DNA from: Thalassotalea sp. ND16A
GTDB lineage: Bacteria > Pseudomonadota > Gammaproteobacteria > Enterobacterales > Alteromonadaceae
Direction of reading: 5' to 3'
DNA length: 64,000 nucleotides
NCBI RefSeq assembly: GCF_000764205.1
Contig: NZ_JQDZ01000068.1
Span: 186,001 to 250,000, forward strand
The position numbers and the translations under genes were made by a program. Shown here one piece after another: positions 1 to 9,354 of the stretch. The notes under the pieces are model-generated. The model was not told the DNA's origin and searched no databases. It worked only from the letters and a program-made list of their open reading frames with translations. Position 1 is the stretch's first letter, and each line of letters opens with the position of its first letter.

Positions 1-540
1 ATTGTTGATAATTTTAACCTATCCGAAGCCATTAAAGGTAAAAAAGCCGTTATCTTTTTCTATCCTCTAGATTTTACTTTTGTATGTCCGTCTGAGCTAA
101 TTGCTTTTGACCACCGTATGGATGATTTTAAGAGCCGTGGTGTAGAAGTTATCGGTGTTTCTATCGATTCACAATTTACCCACAATGCATGGCGTAATAC
201 TCCGGTAAACGATGGCGGTATTGGTCCAGTTCAATATCCATTGGTTGCTGATGTTAAACATGAAATTTGTCAAGCATACGATGTTGAGCATCCAGGTGCC
301 GGCGTTGCATTCCGTGGTTCATTCTTAATTGATGAAGAAGGTAATGTTCGTCACCAGGTAGTAAACGATCTTCCTCTTGGTCGAAACGTCGATGAAATGT
401 TACGTATGATCGATGCTTTACAATTTCACCAAGATCACGGTGAAGTATGTCCAGCGGGCTGGAACAAAGGTGACAAAGGCATGACAGCTTCTACCGAAGG
501 TGTTGCTTCTTACCTAGCGGATAACGCTGACAACTTATAA
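1..540 (+). CDS. Typical 2-Cys peroxiredoxin (AhpC/Prx1 type), 5' end cut by window edge
   Basis: Thiol peroxidase that reduces hydrogen peroxide and organic peroxides in the cytoplasm. Reading frame 1 is open from the first base, so the N-terminus lies outside the window. The peroxidatic cysteine is in FVCPSE (codon 85-87) and the resolving cysteine in VCPAGW (codon 448-450), the spacing of typical 2-Cys Prx1 enzymes. The GVAFRGSFLID segment and a C-terminal tail past the resolving Cys also fit. A strong hairpin terminator follows the stop. The electron donor (AhpF or thioredoxin) cannot be told from this window. Confidence 0.95.
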   Translation: MVDNFNLSEAIKGKKAVIFFYPLDFTFVCPSELIAFDHRMDDFKSRGVEVIGVSIDSQFTHNAWRNTPVNDGGIGPVQYPLVADVKHEICQAYDVEHPGAGVAFRGSFLIDEEGNVRHQVVNDLPLGRNVDEMLRMIDALQFHQDHGEVCPAGWNKGDKGMTASTEGVASYLADNADNL

Positions 541-563
541 TTTAAATCACTTTAGATTTAATC

Positions 564-591
564 AAAAAGCTGCCAATGGCAGCTTTTTTTT
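564..591 (+). terminator. Rho-independent terminator of the peroxiredoxin gene
   Basis: Perfect stem AAAAAGCTGCC / GGCAGCTTTTT with a 3-nt loop, running straight into a T tract, 24 nt after the stop codon. Confidence 0.93.
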
Positions 592-733
592 CATATAGAT
601 AAAGTTATATTTTAGAATTGCACTACACTTAAAAAAATACAGTCGGTTTGTCATTTAAAAATGCCAGATTACTGTTAATGATTGTTTTAGTTATATATTA
701 CTATTTGTATGTCAAAAATCACGGATTGGATCT

Positions 734-1129
734 ATGAGACTGAGTAAACCTTTGTATGAAAAACTTCCCCATTTATATTTTTTTGTAGGGGTTTACCTAT
801 TTTATTCTTATGATGAAATAGGAGCCATTATTGCTGCCGTCATCTTTTATTTCGTGGGTTCGGTAGTGTATGTAAAAAGGTCAGGTTATCGTCGTAAAAA
901 CCGAATCAGTCAAACCGTAAACCATATGCGAATTCCAGATGTTATCTACGAATATTTTCCATTTGTATTTTTAGCGGCTAGCTTGATATTTTTTAAATAC
1001 TTGCATCAGCCGTTATTCTTAGGTGCAGCGCTTTTATTAGGCTTAGTTGCAATAAAAAGTTTGATTTTACGCCAGCAATCTAGAAAAGCAAATCCGCTAA
1101 GTGCTGGCGCAGGGCATAAAATGTTTTAA
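734..1129 (+). CDS. Small multi-pass membrane protein of unknown function
   Basis: The 131-residue product has about four hydrophobic segments (roughly residues 12-27, 30-48, 75-88 and 95-110). A basic loop with several Lys/Arg (YVKRSGYRRKNR) lies between the second and third. The C-terminal tail is polar. No catalytic motif is recognised. It lies alone between the peroxiredoxin terminator and the convergent RNase T gene. The start ATG at 734 has a weak GGAT-type ribosome site upstream. Function unknown; inner-membrane location is inferred from hydrophobicity only. Confidence 0.7.
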   Translation: MRLSKPLYEKLPHLYFFVGVYLFYSYDEIGAIIAAVIFYFVGSVVYVKRSGYRRKNRISQTVNHMRIPDVIYEYFPFVFLAASLIFFKYLHQPLFLGAALLLGLVAIKSLILRQQSRKANPLSAGAGHKMF

Positions 1130-1185
1130 AAATGTTCGATGATGATCACAATTCATAAAAGCAATGAGTCACTCAGCGACAGGTC

Positions 1186-1845
1186 TTAACTGTCAGCGGT
1201 TTCACTTTCAACTTCAGCTAAAGGCCAGCCACCTAACTGTTGCCATTTATTTACGATATAGCAAAATAACTCTGCCGTTTTCTCGGTATCGTATAACGCC
1301 GAATGTGCTTCTTTATTGTCAAATTCTATATTGGCACTGGCACAAGCTTTCGCCAATACCGTTTGCCCTAACGCTAAGCCTGAAAGAGTGGCGGTATCAA
1401 AACTGACAAAGGGATGAAAAGGACTGCGCTTGATATTGCAGCGCTCAGTTGCTGCATTGACAAAGCCTAAATCAAAGGCGGCATTATGAGCCACCATAAT
1501 GGCTCTTTGGCAGCCATAGGCTTTCATTGCTTTTCTAATGTGCTTAAACATCGACTTTATTACTTCGTCTTCATCGATTGCCCCACGCAATAGACTGTGC
1601 GGATCTATGCCGGTAAACTCTAGAGCAGCAGGCTCCAGGTTAGCACCTTCAAAAGGGTTAACATTAAAATGAATGGTCTCTTTAATCGAAAGTAAGCCGG
1701 TTATGTCATCCATATGCAAGATACTTGCGGCAATTTCTAACAGTGCGTCAGTTTTGGCATTGAAACCTGCCGTTTCAACATCGATAACCACCGGGTAATA
1801 ACCACGAAAGCGCTTAGCAAATAGGGATTTTTGTTCTTCAGCCAT
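1186..1845 (-). CDS. rnt: Ribonuclease T
   Basis: A 3'-to-5' exoribonuclease that trims the CCA end of tRNA and matures 5S/23S and other stable RNAs. The DEDDh exonuclease fold is visible. The first motif is [20 protein letters not shown] (Asp and Glu metal ligands near residues 22-24). HNAAFDLGF carries the second acidic motif, and the C-terminal [14 protein letters not shown] carries the conserved His and last Asp. Length (219 aa) matches the family (about 215). It is convergent with the membrane-protein gene; no operon partner (for example a Grx4-type gene) is adjacent. Confidence 0.95.
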   Translation of the reverse strand: MAEEQKSLFAKRFRGYYPVVIDVETAGFNAKTDALLEIAASILHMDDITGLLSIKETIHFNVNPFEGANLEPAALEFTGIDPHSLLRGAIDEDEVIKSMFKHIRKAMKAYGCQRAIMVAHNAAFDLGFVNAATERCNIKRSPFHPFVSFDTATLSGLALGQTVLAKACASANIEFDNKEAHSALYDTEKTAELFCYIVNKWQQLGGWPLAEVESETADS

Positions 1846-2010
1846 TAAATTTTATACAGACAAGGATTAATGGCTGAATTATTACAGAATCTAGCCGCTA
1901 TTTCATCAGTTAACTTGTTAAATGTTTTTGGCTCTGTAAACTAAGCACCGAAAAGTAATAGTACACCTCACAATAAAAGATATAGAGGTGTTTAGAATAT
2001 AGAGATTATT

Positions 2011-3861
2011 ATGATTAGAACATTAGGCAAGCTTGTTGCCGCTTTAATATTGTTTAGTAGTGTTGCCGCAAAGGCTGCGGTAAATGATGATTTAACTTAC
2101 GCAAACTATGATCAAGTAAAAATAAGTCATGTGTATTTAGATTTAAATGTAGATTTTAACGAGAAAGCGTTAACAGGTTTTGTCGATATCTCGTTGAACT
2201 GGTTGGTAGAAAATGAAACCGTGGTGTACTTAGATACCCGCGATTTAAAAATCTTCAAGGTGTTAGCAAAAAATGCTAATAACAACTGGGTTAAAGTTAA
2301 CTATGATTTAGCCAAACGTGATGCGGTGATGGGCTCAAAGTTAACGGTAAATCCGGGTTTTCAGGCGCAAACAATCCGTGTGTATTACCAGTCAACCGAA
2401 GTTGCTTCTGGTTTACAATGGTTATCGAAGGAGCAAACAGCCGGGAAAAAATACCCGTTCATGTTTAGTCAAAATCAGGCCATACACGCTCGTAGCTGGA
2501 TCCCGATTCAAGATACTCCGGCAGTACGGTTAACCTATGATGCTCGTATTCGTACCTCTAAAGAGTTACTCGCGGTAATGAGTGCCAATAATGAACCTAA
2601 CACGGCAAAAGATGGTGATTACTACTTCTCGATGCCACAGGCCATTCCGCCTTATTTAATTGCCATTGGTGTAGGCGATTTAGAGTTCAAAGCGATGAGT
2701 GAACAAACTGGTGTGTATGCGGAGTCTTATATATTGGAAGCATCGGCGGCAGAGTTCAACGATACTCAGGCAATGATCACGGCTTCTGAAGCTATGTATG
2801 GTGAATATCGCTGGGGTCGTTATGACTTATTAATGCTACCACCAAGTTTCCCATTTGGCGGCATGGAAAATCCACGTTTGTCATTTATTACTCCAACGGT
2901 TGTCGCCGGTGATAAAAGTTTAGTGAGCCTAATCGCACATGAGCTTGCTCATTCTTGGTCGGGTAATTTGGTTACCAACGAAAGCTGGCGTGATCTTTGG
3001 TTAAATGAAGGTTTTACTTCGTATGTTGAAAATCGCATTATGGAAGAAGTTTTTGGCAGAAATCGTGCGGTAATGGAGCAAGTGTTAGGTGTTGCCGATT
3101 TACATACCGACTTAGCCGACCTTCCAGCCAATGATTCGGTGTTGTACCTTGATTTACAAGGTCGTGACCCGGATTCTGCGTTCAGTGGTGTGCCTTATGT
3201 GAAAGGTCAGTTGTTCTTGATCTTCCTTGAGCAACGTTTTGGCCGCGAACGCTTCGACCCGTTTGTATTATCCTATTTTAATAACTTCAGCTTTCAAAGC
3301 ATAGGTACCAAAGACTTTTTAGCCTATCTTGATCAACACTTAATCCGCAAATATCCTGGTGTTGTGAGTCAGGCTGAAGTGAAAGAATGGGTTTTTGGTC
3401 AAGGGCTACCAACATCTGTGCCACAACCAACATCTGACATTTTTACCAATGTAACTAAACAATCAGCAAGCTGGTTGGCAGCTGATATCTCGTTAACGGA
3501 TATTCCAACATCGGGTTGGACCGTACATGAGTGGTTATTCTTTATTAATGGTTTGCCACGCGACTTAAGTAATAAGCAAATGGTTGAGCTTGACCGCCAA
3601 TATCAGTTGACCACGAGCAGCAATGCAGAAATCGCCCATGCCTGGTACTTATTGGCACTGCATGCCGATTATGACGTTGTACTGCCACAATTGGAGCAAT
3701 ACTTGATTAATATTGGCCGTCGTAAATTAATTGTACCGCTTTACAAAAAGCTCGCCGAAAGTGATGCCGGTTTAACTTGGGTTAAAGCCGTATATTTGAA
3801 AGCACGTCCAGGATATCACCCGTTAGCGCAAGGTACGGTTGATGAGATTTTGAAAAAGTAG
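2011..3861 (+). CDS. Exported M1-family zinc aminopeptidase (leukotriene-A4-hydrolase-like)
   Basis: Removes N-terminal residues from peptides; likely periplasmic or secreted. A Sec signal peptide (about residues 1-23, hydrophobic [11 protein letters not shown] then AKA-A) opens the protein. The substrate-binding loop GGMEN is at residues 283-287. The zinc site HELAH is at 310-314, with the second glutamate ligand E333 in WLNEGF, the normal HExxH-18-E spacing. Length 616 aa and the C-terminal helical domain fit the LTA4H/cold-active Colwellia aminopeptidase branch rather than the 870-aa PepN type. Single gene followed by its own terminator. Confidence 0.93.
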   Translation: MIRTLGKLVAALILFSSVAAKAAVNDDLTYANYDQVKISHVYLDLNVDFNEKALTGFVDISLNWLVENETVVYLDTRDLKIFKVLAKNANNNWVKVNYDLAKRDAVMGSKLTVNPGFQAQTIRVYYQSTEVASGLQWLSKEQTAGKKYPFMFSQNQAIHARSWIPIQDTPAVRLTYDARIRTSKELLAVMSANNEPNTAKDGDYYFSMPQAIPPYLIAIGVGDLEFKAMSEQTGVYAESYILEASAAEFNDTQAMITASEAMYGEYRWGRYDLLMLPPSFPFGGMENPRLSFITPTVVAGDKSLVSLIAHELAHSWSGNLVTNESWRDLWLNEGFTSYVENRIMEEVFGRNRAVMEQVLGVADLHTDLADLPANDSVLYLDLQGRDPDSAFSGVPYVKGQLFLIFLEQRFGRERFDPFVLSYFNNFSFQSIGTKDFLAYLDQHLIRKYPGVVSQAEVKEWVFGQGLPTSVPQPTSDIFTNVTKQSASWLAADISLTDIPTSGWTVHEWLFFINGLPRDLSNKQMVELDRQYQLTTSSNAEIAHAWYLLALHADYDVVLPQLEQYLINIGRRKLIVPLYKKLAESDAGLTWVKAVYLKARPGYHPLAQGTVDEILKK

Positions 3862-3880
3862 CTTATTCAAAAATTCAAAT

Positions 3881-3913
3881 AAAAAACCAATTGCTTTGCA
3901 ATTGGTTTTTTTT
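3881..3913 (+). terminator. Terminator between the M1 peptidase and the convergent gene
   Basis: Stem CCAATTGC / GCAATTGG with a TTT loop, flanked by A and T runs on both sides, so it can act in both directions. It starts 20 nt after the peptidase stop and ends 20 nt before the stop of the minus-strand gene. Confidence 0.92.
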
Positions 3914-3932
3914 ATTCTGTGGGACAGGGGAA

Positions 3933-4322
3933 TTAATATTCCTCGGCCGTCATTTGCTCAACAATGACATCCACTTCGCGATGGTGCTTTTGTTTAGCGA
4001 CAATCACCCTGATGTTTTGTTGCATGTGCTCAAAGTGCAATTCTAATCGGCCGTAACGGGTTTGCTCTGACACGGGGGAGCCAAATTGGTTACTATAAAA
4101 GACCGTCACATCATCAAAAGTACTCTTGGTGAAGTAGTTAACCATGGCCGGGTATTTATCGTCAAATTTTGAAAAAATTTGAGCATCACTTAACAAAGGA
4201 ATTTCTATGCTAATCGTTTCGGCTTCCTTCATTGTTTCTTCAGCGATGGCTACATTGTAACTTGTGGCAACACTCAAGCCACAAACTAAGCTGATTGCAA
4301 TAAGCGATTTTTTTATTGTCAT
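3933..4322 (-). CDS. Small exported protein of unknown function
   Basis: 129 residues with a clear Sec signal peptide: KK at the N-terminus, hydrophobic core about residues 7-26, cleavage probably after AIA-E. The mature part is acidic, then has a basic stretch (VIVAKQKHHREVDVIV) and ends in EEY. It contains no cysteine after the signal peptide and no known motif. It is monocistronic and shares a bidirectional terminator with the M1 peptidase. I do not recognise the family. Confidence 0.72.
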   Translation of the reverse strand: MTIKKSLIAISLVCGLSVATSYNVAIAEETMKEAETISIEIPLLSDAQIFSKFDDKYPAMVNYFTKSTFDDVTVFYSNQFGSPVSEQTRYGRLELHFEHMQQNIRVIVAKQKHHREVDVIVEQMTAEEY

Positions 4323-4422
4323 AGTCTTTATCTGCTATTTAATTCTTTCATTTAATTTAAGTTTTTTTTATCGCTTACGTCAAGTATTAAGATGCAATGG
4401 CCACTTTTACTATTGCTTTTTC

Positions 4423-4468
4423 TTACCAAGTTAATCAATTTACAGAATTTTTTTAATCAAATTGGTAT
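4423..4468. repeat. Imperfect inverted repeat of the ATACCAA/TTGGTAT family
   Basis: Arms begin TTACCAAGTT and end TCAAATTGGTAT, with TTAATCAA motifs inside both arms. The same outer arms recur at 9355-9400, and reduced or degenerate versions at 13021-13035 and 52666-52692. This copy is in the promoter-side intergenic region between two divergent genes. Confidence 0.6.
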
Positions 4469-4576
4469 TTGCGATGAATTCTAGTAAGCTGCCATATACC
4501 AGTCTGCATAATTTTATAGTCATCTCATTTCTTTTGCAGAGTGGTATTAAAGATAAAATCATAGTTGAGGTTACCG

Positions 4577-5455
4577 ATGAAGCAATGTGCAATATTAACA
4601 ATGGACTGTCTGGATAATTTTGAAGCTTATGATCATCTAATTGATCACCCCCTGGCTGAACTTGGCTGGCAAACCCATTTGATTTCATGGAAAGCGAAAG
4701 GTGTGAACTGGAATGATTTTGATGTTGTGCTAATACGTACCCCCTGGGATTATCAGGAAGATGCTGAGGCCTTTTTAAACGTACTTGAAAATATTGAAGC
4801 ATCAACAGCCGTGCTGGAAAACAACATTGATATTGTGCGTTGGAATATTAACAAAAAATACTTGCAGAAATTAGCCGACAAACAAGTCAACATCGTCCCC
4901 ACCATCTGGAAAGACGACTTCGATTTTGCTGAAATATCACGATACTTTTGTGCCTTTAATACGGATCAGATTGTGCTTAAACCTTGTGTCAGTGCGGGTG
5001 CTGACAACACTTTCTGGCTGACCATTGACAACTATCAGCAGTTTCAGTCGCAACTAGAACAAGCGTTCATCAATGGTGATTTTATGGTGCAACCGTTTAT
5101 GGAAGAGATCAAAAAAGAAGGCGAGTATTCGTGTTTTTATTTTGATGGTGTGTACAGTCATAGCATTTTAAAAACACCAAAAAACGATGACTTTCGGGTA
5201 CAGGAAGAGCACGGCGGAGAAATAAAATTAATTGAACCTGAGCCGATGTTAATAGCCCAGGCAGAACATGCCGTTGCGCAACTAAACGTCTTGCCAATGT
5301 ATGCACGAGTGGATTTTGTTCGTAACGGTGATCATTTTGCGATGATGGAAGCCGAGCTGATTGAGCCATCGTTGTATTTTAATATGGACGAAAACTCAGC
5401 CCCCTTGTTTGCTAAAGCATTCGCCGCGCGGATGCAGCGAGAGCATAATCTCTAG
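4577..5455 (+). CDS. ATP-grasp fold protein, probable amide/peptide ligase
   Basis: 292 residues from the ATG at 4577, chosen over an in-frame TTG at 4565 because GAGG sits 6 nt before the ATG. The arrangement matches RimK/glutathione-synthetase-like ATP-grasp enzymes. The N-terminal part has VVLIRTPWDYQ, ATP-binding elements follow at IVLKPCVSAGADNTF and MVQPFMEEIKKEGEYS, and ARVDFVRNGD with MEAELIEPSLYF supplies Mg-binding residues near the C-terminus. The family joins a carboxylate to an amine or thiol through an acyl phosphate. Substrate cannot be predicted and no biosynthetic partner is adjacent. A heptamer array starts 8 nt after the stop. Confidence 0.82.
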   Translation: MKQCAILTMDCLDNFEAYDHLIDHPLAELGWQTHLISWKAKGVNWNDFDVVLIRTPWDYQEDAEAFLNVLENIEASTAVLENNIDIVRWNINKKYLQKLADKQVNIVPTIWKDDFDFAEISRYFCAFNTDQIVLKPCVSAGADNTFWLTIDNYQQFQSQLEQAFINGDFMVQPFMEEIKKEGEYSCFYFDGVYSHSILKTPKNDDFRVQEEHGGEIKLIEPEPMLIAQAEHAVAQLNVLPMYARVDFVRNGDHFAMMEAELIEPSLYFNMDENSAPLFAKAFAARMQREHNL

Positions 5456-5462
5456 GATACGA

Positions 5463-5483
5463 GGTACAAGGTACAAGGTACAA
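5463..5483 (+). repeat. Heptamer array, 3 x GGTACAA
   Basis: Three exact GGTACAA units followed by GCAG, immediately after the ATP-grasp gene. Same unit and same GCAG boundary as the arrays at 7927, 8168 and 30112. Confidence 0.9.
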
Positions 5484-5610
5484 GCAGCATTGTTGAGGCT
5501 TCAAGTTTGTTTACAATACATACTTGGGGCTTTTTTGATCATATCAGAGCAGATAGTTAAATATGAATCAAAGTCGGTATTTGAAAAATAGAGCCATAGC
5601 CTGATGCTCT

Positions 5611-5852
5611 GAGCTTATCTATTTAACCTAAACCATCAAGTCATCAGTGCAGGCTGCTTGTACCCAGTATCCTGTACCTTCCCTCATGCTATCTGCCCGA
5701 AGCTCGTGGTCCGATGCTCTCAGCTTATCTATTTAATCTAAACCATCAAGTCATCAGTGCAGGCTGCTTGTACCCTGTATCCTGTACCTTCCCTCATGCT
5801 CTCAGCTTATCTATTTAATCTAAACCATCAAGTCGTCGGTGCAGGCTGCTTG
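5611..5852. repeat. Three direct repeats of about 80 bp leading into a heptamer array
   Basis: Copies start at 5611, 5721 and 5803 with AGCTTATCTATTTAA, continue through CTAAACCATCAAGTC and reach GTGCAGGCTGCTTGTACC. Copies 1 and 2 end in CCTTCCCTCATGCT; copy 3 runs into the long TTGTACC array at 5850. A diverged fourth relative lies at 8416-8470. The spacing (110 and 82 bp) suggests recent tandem duplication. Confidence 0.88.
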
Positions 5853-5975
5853 TACCTTGTACCCTGTACCTTGTACCTTGTACCCTGTACCTTGTACCTT
5901 GTACCTTGTACCTTGTACCTTGTACCCTGTACCTTGTACCTTGTACCTTGTACCTTGTACCCTGTACCTTGTACC
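5850..5975 (+). repeat. 18-unit tandem heptamer array, TTGTACC / CTGTACC
   Basis: Exactly 18 units of 7 bp, fourteen TTGTACC and four CTGTACC by eye. It ends 15 nt before the stop codon of the minus-strand gene at 5991. On the other strand the unit reads GGTACAA, as in the other arrays of the window. Confidence 0.96.
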
Positions 5976-5990
5976 TCCAACCTCCTTGAA

Positions 5991-6449
5991 TTATTCTGTC
6001 GCTAAAATGCCATTGATTTCTTCAATATGCATTTTTATCTTGCCCAGGCAGGTGTGGGTATCTTCGTCAGACATATCATTGCCCTCTAACAGGACATAGC
6101 GGCCTTGATCGAGGTTTGTCATCAGGGAGAAGTAGAAGGCATCCTTCCAGAACTTACAAGGTGTAGGCTCGGTATTTAGGTGGTCTTTGCAAATCTGTCG
6201 ATCTTTTACATAGGGCAGAACTGCCAACGCCTTGTGCTTATATACTTTGACTGAAATACCCTCTGGCCAGTGCTTTAACCTAATGTCGAGATCGCACTTA
6301 ATGTCGGCGTTTTCTTTTTTTAAGTAAACTTTTTTTAGTTCAAATGAGCCTCTCCATTGAGAGAACATATTGCCAGAGAAAATTTTGCTCTCTATTTCAT
6401 TAAATTTAATTTCAATTTGTTGAGTAATGGAATTGATGTTATCTGACAT
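5991..6449 (-). CDS. Hypothetical cytoplasmic protein
   Basis: 152 residues with no signal peptide and no membrane segment. It has charged helices at the start (IKFNEIESKIF), a central IKCDLDIRLKHWPEG segment, three cysteines in the C-terminal half and an acidic DMSDEDTH stretch. I recognise no domain. It is a single gene whose 3' end abuts the 18-unit heptamer array. Ordinary codon use and a complete frame support a real gene; function unknown. Confidence 0.65.
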   Translation of the reverse strand: MSDNINSITQQIEIKFNEIESKIFSGNMFSQWRGSFELKKVYLKKENADIKCDLDIRLKHWPEGISVKVYKHKALAVLPYVKDRQICKDHLNTEPTPCKFWKDAFYFSLMTNLDQGRYVLLEGNDMSDEDTHTCLGKIKMHIEEINGILATE

Positions 6450-6723
6450 ATTGGTTGTGCCTTTTACTATGTTGGAGTGTGCTGTTCAATGCCGGTATGC
6501 TACTGGGACTCCGAGGTCGTGTAAAGTCGTGGGGGAGGGCTTAGTCATGAGTAATTTTAATGGTCTGATAAGTTTATTTGTTGTAGCTACCTGGTTTTCA
6601 ATATGGCTGTGGTGTGCAGCGCATTCTACGCCTCCAGGCCGGTATTAATTTGATATTGCCCGGTGTAGTTTTACTGTATGATGGCCGATTTTTAGAAGAT
6701 AACGGTGTAGAGGATAACAGCAA

Positions 6724-7920
6724 TTGCAGCGCTCTATTTTTACTGAACGTAATTACCTTACCTATTTGTGTGGCAGTATATTTTCTACTCAGGGTATTTG
6801 GATTCAGCGCATGACTCTGGGCTGGATGATGTGGGATCAAACCCATTCTGAAAGCTGGTTGGGGATGTTGGCCTTTTTAATGTTCTTCCCAACGATTTTA
6901 GTGGGGCCGTTGTTTGGGGTGATGGTAGATCGCATTAATCGTCGCCAGGCGGCCGTTATCACCAGTGCACTACTTGCTCTGATCTCGCTACTATTATCCT
7001 TATTGGTGTGGCAACAGTTAGTGAGTGAACTGACACTGTTGTTTTTTGCCCTGCTAATAGGCGTGGCCAATAGTGCCTATCAGTCGATACGACTGTCTTT
7101 AGTGCCTGAATTGGTCAGTATTGAGAACATGCCTAAGGCCGTGGCCATCAATGCAATTTTATACAATACCTCGCGTTTTATTGGGCCAGTTATTGCCGGG
7201 CTGCTGATTAAACATGAGAGCAATGCCACCGCACTGGCGGTGGTTGCCGCCTGCTATATACCGCTAATCCTGGTATTATTACTGTTAAAACTCGATGACA
7301 GTCAGAAGGCATCTGGGGTAGAGCAATTTACCTTTTTTATGGACATAAAGGCTGGGTTTAATTACGCCCTGAATTCGGACCTGATCTTGCGTTTGTTAAT
7401 GCTTATTGCGGTATCTGCTATTTTAGGTCGGGGCTTGTTAGAGATTTTACCGGCATTAGTTGATGTACTCTACGACCGGGGTGTGGAAGCCTTAGCCTGG
7501 CTGAATTCGGCGGCTGGAATTGGCGCTATTATTGCGGGTTTATTGCTGTCATCCGCTGGTGCCGAGCGCTTATTGTCAGCCATGCGCATCGCAGCGATTG
7601 CCTCAGGTTTACTGTTGATAGGGTTCAGTTATACCAGTAGTTTTGAACTAGGCTTACTGATAGTCGCGGGTTTAAGTTTTTGTGCCACGGTGTGCGGAGT
7701 AGGAACCCAGTCACTTATTCAGGTATCAGTGGCAAGTGCTTATCGAGGCAGGGTCATGAGTTTATGGGGTGCCATAAATATTGGCGGTGGAGCATTGGGT
7801 GGCTTGTTATTCGGTGTGCTTACCGAGTTTATGGGGTATCCCTTTACGCTCGTCACTATGGGCCTTTTATGTGCTGTTATCGCCTATGTTGCCATGCGTC
7901 GTATTGACTATATAAACTAG
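6724..7920 (+). CDS. MFS transporter, EntS/TetA-like (MFS_3)
   Basis: 398 residues with about 12 hydrophobic segments. The family signature after TM2 is visible as GVMVDRINRRQA. The product is an inner-membrane secondary exporter of small molecules, by family probably drug or siderophore efflux; the substrate is not predictable. The frame opens at a TTG at 6724 with AGAGGA ending 9 nt upstream. The next ATG (6811) would remove the first helix, so the TTG start is preferred. Heptamer arrays begin 7 nt after the stop. No regulator is adjacent. Confidence 0.82.
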   Translation: MQRSIFTERNYLTYLCGSIFSTQGIWIQRMTLGWMMWDQTHSESWLGMLAFLMFFPTILVGPLFGVMVDRINRRQAAVITSALLALISLLLSLLVWQQLVSELTLLFFALLIGVANSAYQSIRLSLVPELVSIENMPKAVAINAILYNTSRFIGPVIAGLLIKHESNATALAVVAACYIPLILVLLLLKLDDSQKASGVEQFTFFMDIKAGFNYALNSDLILRLLMLIAVSAILGRGLLEILPALVDVLYDRGVEALAWLNSAAGIGAIIAGLLLSSAGAERLLSAMRIAAIASGLLLIGFSYTSSFELGLLIVAGLSFCATVCGVGTQSLIQVSVASAYRGRVMSLWGAINIGGGALGGLLFGVLTEFMGYPFTLVTMGLLCAVIAYVAMRRIDYIN

Positions 7921-7926
7921 GTGTAA

Positions 7927-8161
7927 GGTATGAGGTGCAAGGTACAAGGTACAAGCAGATCGGGTAAAATTTGAGGATAGGGTTATGTTTCTTGAAAATG
8001 CTTCGAGCTTCGAGCTTCGAGCTTCGAGCTACGAGCTACGAGCAGCGGGCAGGATATTTTATGAAAAGAGATTGCCTACCTTCTCAGATTTAGCGGTGGT
8101 GAAGACAATCGCTATTTCGATCGCTAATGCAGACTGCCCGCAGCTCGTAGCCAGTAGCTTG
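7927..8161. repeat. Heptamer-flanked palindromic element, copy A
   Basis: Starts with four GGTACAA-type units (7927-7954) then GCAGATCGGG, a spacer, and six GCTTCGA/GCTACGA units (8000-8041). A core follows, bounded by GCGGGCAG at 8045-8052 and CTGCCCGC near 8137. It closes with CTCGTAGCCAGTAGC, the complement of the opening heptamers. The termini therefore form an inverted repeat of about 18 bp with one mismatch. Nearly the same sequence recurs directly downstream (8168-8416). Confidence 0.88.
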
Positions 8162-8167
8162 AAATGA

Positions 8168-8498
8168 GGTACAAGGTACAAGGTACAAGGTACAAGGTAC
8201 AAGGTACAAGGTACAGGGTACAGGCAGATCGGGTAAAATTTGAGGATAGGGTTATTTTTCTTGAAAATGCTACGAGCTACGAGCTTCGAGCTTCGAGCAA
8301 CGGGCAGGATATTTTATGGCAAGAGATTGCCTACCTTCTCAGACTTAGCGGTGGTGAAGACAATCGCTATTTCGATCGCTAATGCAGACTGCCCGCAGCT
8401 CGTAGCCAGTTGCTTTCAGCTTACCTATTAAATCTACACCATCTAGTCAACTGTGCAGACTGCCTGTACCTTGTACCCCGTATCCTGTACCTTGTACC
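8168..8498. repeat. Heptamer-flanked palindromic element, copy B, plus closing TTGTACC array
   Basis: Eight GGTACAA/GGTACAG units (8168-8223) lead into a near-identical copy of the preceding element: the same GCAGATCGGGTAAAATTTG spacer, core and CTGCCCGCAGCTCGTAGC end. A diverged copy of the 80-bp repeat from 5611 follows. Five TTGTACC-type units (8464-8498) end 4 nt before the cysZ stop. The two copies are offset by 269 bp at their GCAGATC start. Confidence 0.88.
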
Positions 8499-8502
8499 TT
8501 TT

Positions 8503-9249
8503 CTAGCAATAATCTCGGCGGTAATGATCGACCCACATAGCCGTTGCACCACAAATAGCGACTGGCATCAACACTAAGTTGACTATCGGTATCATTGCAA
8601 ACAAAGTCACGGTTAAACCGAAACTAAAACATTTACCTTTGTGCTCAGTAAGTTTTGAGCGCATTTCTAAAAAGCCTATTTTGTGATTATCAAAAGGGTA
8701 ATCACAATATTGCACCGCCATCATCCAGGCAACAAACGCCAGCCAAACCACTTGCCCAAATACCGGAATGATCCAAAGCACCAGAAAAAAGCCAATGGCT
8801 CGCGGCAGGTAATACATTAGCTTGCGCCATTCTCGGGTTAAAGTTCTGGGAATATCTTTCACTACATCGGCTAAACCGCCACCGCCGATGGATTGGCCGG
8901 TTAAATGCTGTTCTATTTTTTCACTCAATAATCCATTAAAAGGGGCCGCTATCCAGTTGGCGACGGTTGAAAACAAGAAAGAAAAGCAGATCAGCGCGGT
9001 AATGTACAATAACGGCTCTGCGATGTAAGTTAACCAGGCTAAGCTTTCTGGTAACCAGTTTTCAAAGGCAATGATCAGCTCAGAAATATAGCTACTAAGG
9101 TAATAGAAAGCACTGCCAAAAAGAATGAAATTTACCAGTAAGGGAACAAACACAAAACGGCGGATCCCCGGTGTTCTGATCAGTTTAAATCCTTGCATAA
9201 AATAACCAGCACCCGATTGGGCGATTGGTTGCTGAAAGCTAGCTGTCAT
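8503..9249 (-). CDS. cysZ: Sulfate transporter CysZ
   Basis: Inner-membrane protein that imports sulfate for cysteine biosynthesis. 248 residues against about 253 in Escherichia coli. The characteristic N-terminus SGAGYFMQGFKLIRTPGIRRF and several hydrophobic segments (about residues 30-55, 75-100, 150-185 and 210-235) are present. It is divergent from smc, as in relatives where cysZ neighbours zipA. The upstream gap carries an ATACCAA inverted repeat; no CysB site was identified with confidence. The stop codon directly abuts a heptamer array. Confidence 0.93.
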   Translation of the reverse strand: MTASFQQPIAQSGAGYFMQGFKLIRTPGIRRFVFVPLLVNFILFGSAFYYLSSYISELIIAFENWLPESLAWLTYIAEPLLYITALICFSFLFSTVANWIAAPFNGLLSEKIEQHLTGQSIGGGGLADVVKDIPRTLTREWRKLMYYLPRAIGFFLVLWIIPVFGQVVWLAFVAWMMAVQYCDYPFDNHKIGFLEMRSKLTEHKGKCFSFGLTVTLFAMIPIVNLVLMPVAICGATAMWVDHYRRDYC

Positions 9250-9354
9250 CCATAATCCTTAATTTTTTTTTCTTGAGTTAGTATATTGAACTTGAGCGCA
9301 AATATATAGCCATTCAATGTTACAAAGCATGTGTTTCTTTGCTAAAGTGGCTCT

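Noticed and set aside
5850-5975. CRISPR array
   Set aside because: Units are 7 bp with no spacers and no cas genes nearby; simple tandem repeat.
5757-6099. Two overlapping open frames with LYLVPCT repeats
   Set aside because: They are read-through of the heptamer array; the period of 7 is not a multiple of 3, so all three frames repeat the same peptide after 21 bases and lack stops. No ribosome site or independent coding signal.
6427-6814. Small plus-strand ORFs upstream of the MFS gene
   Set aside because: No ribosome sites, overlapping frames, and the end overlaps the MFS coding region; region is more likely the MFS leader.
7985-8431. Open frames in the 8-kb repeat element
   Set aside because: Same frame appears in both copies only because the DNA is duplicated; composition is repeat-like (ELRASSYELRA) and there is no start signal.
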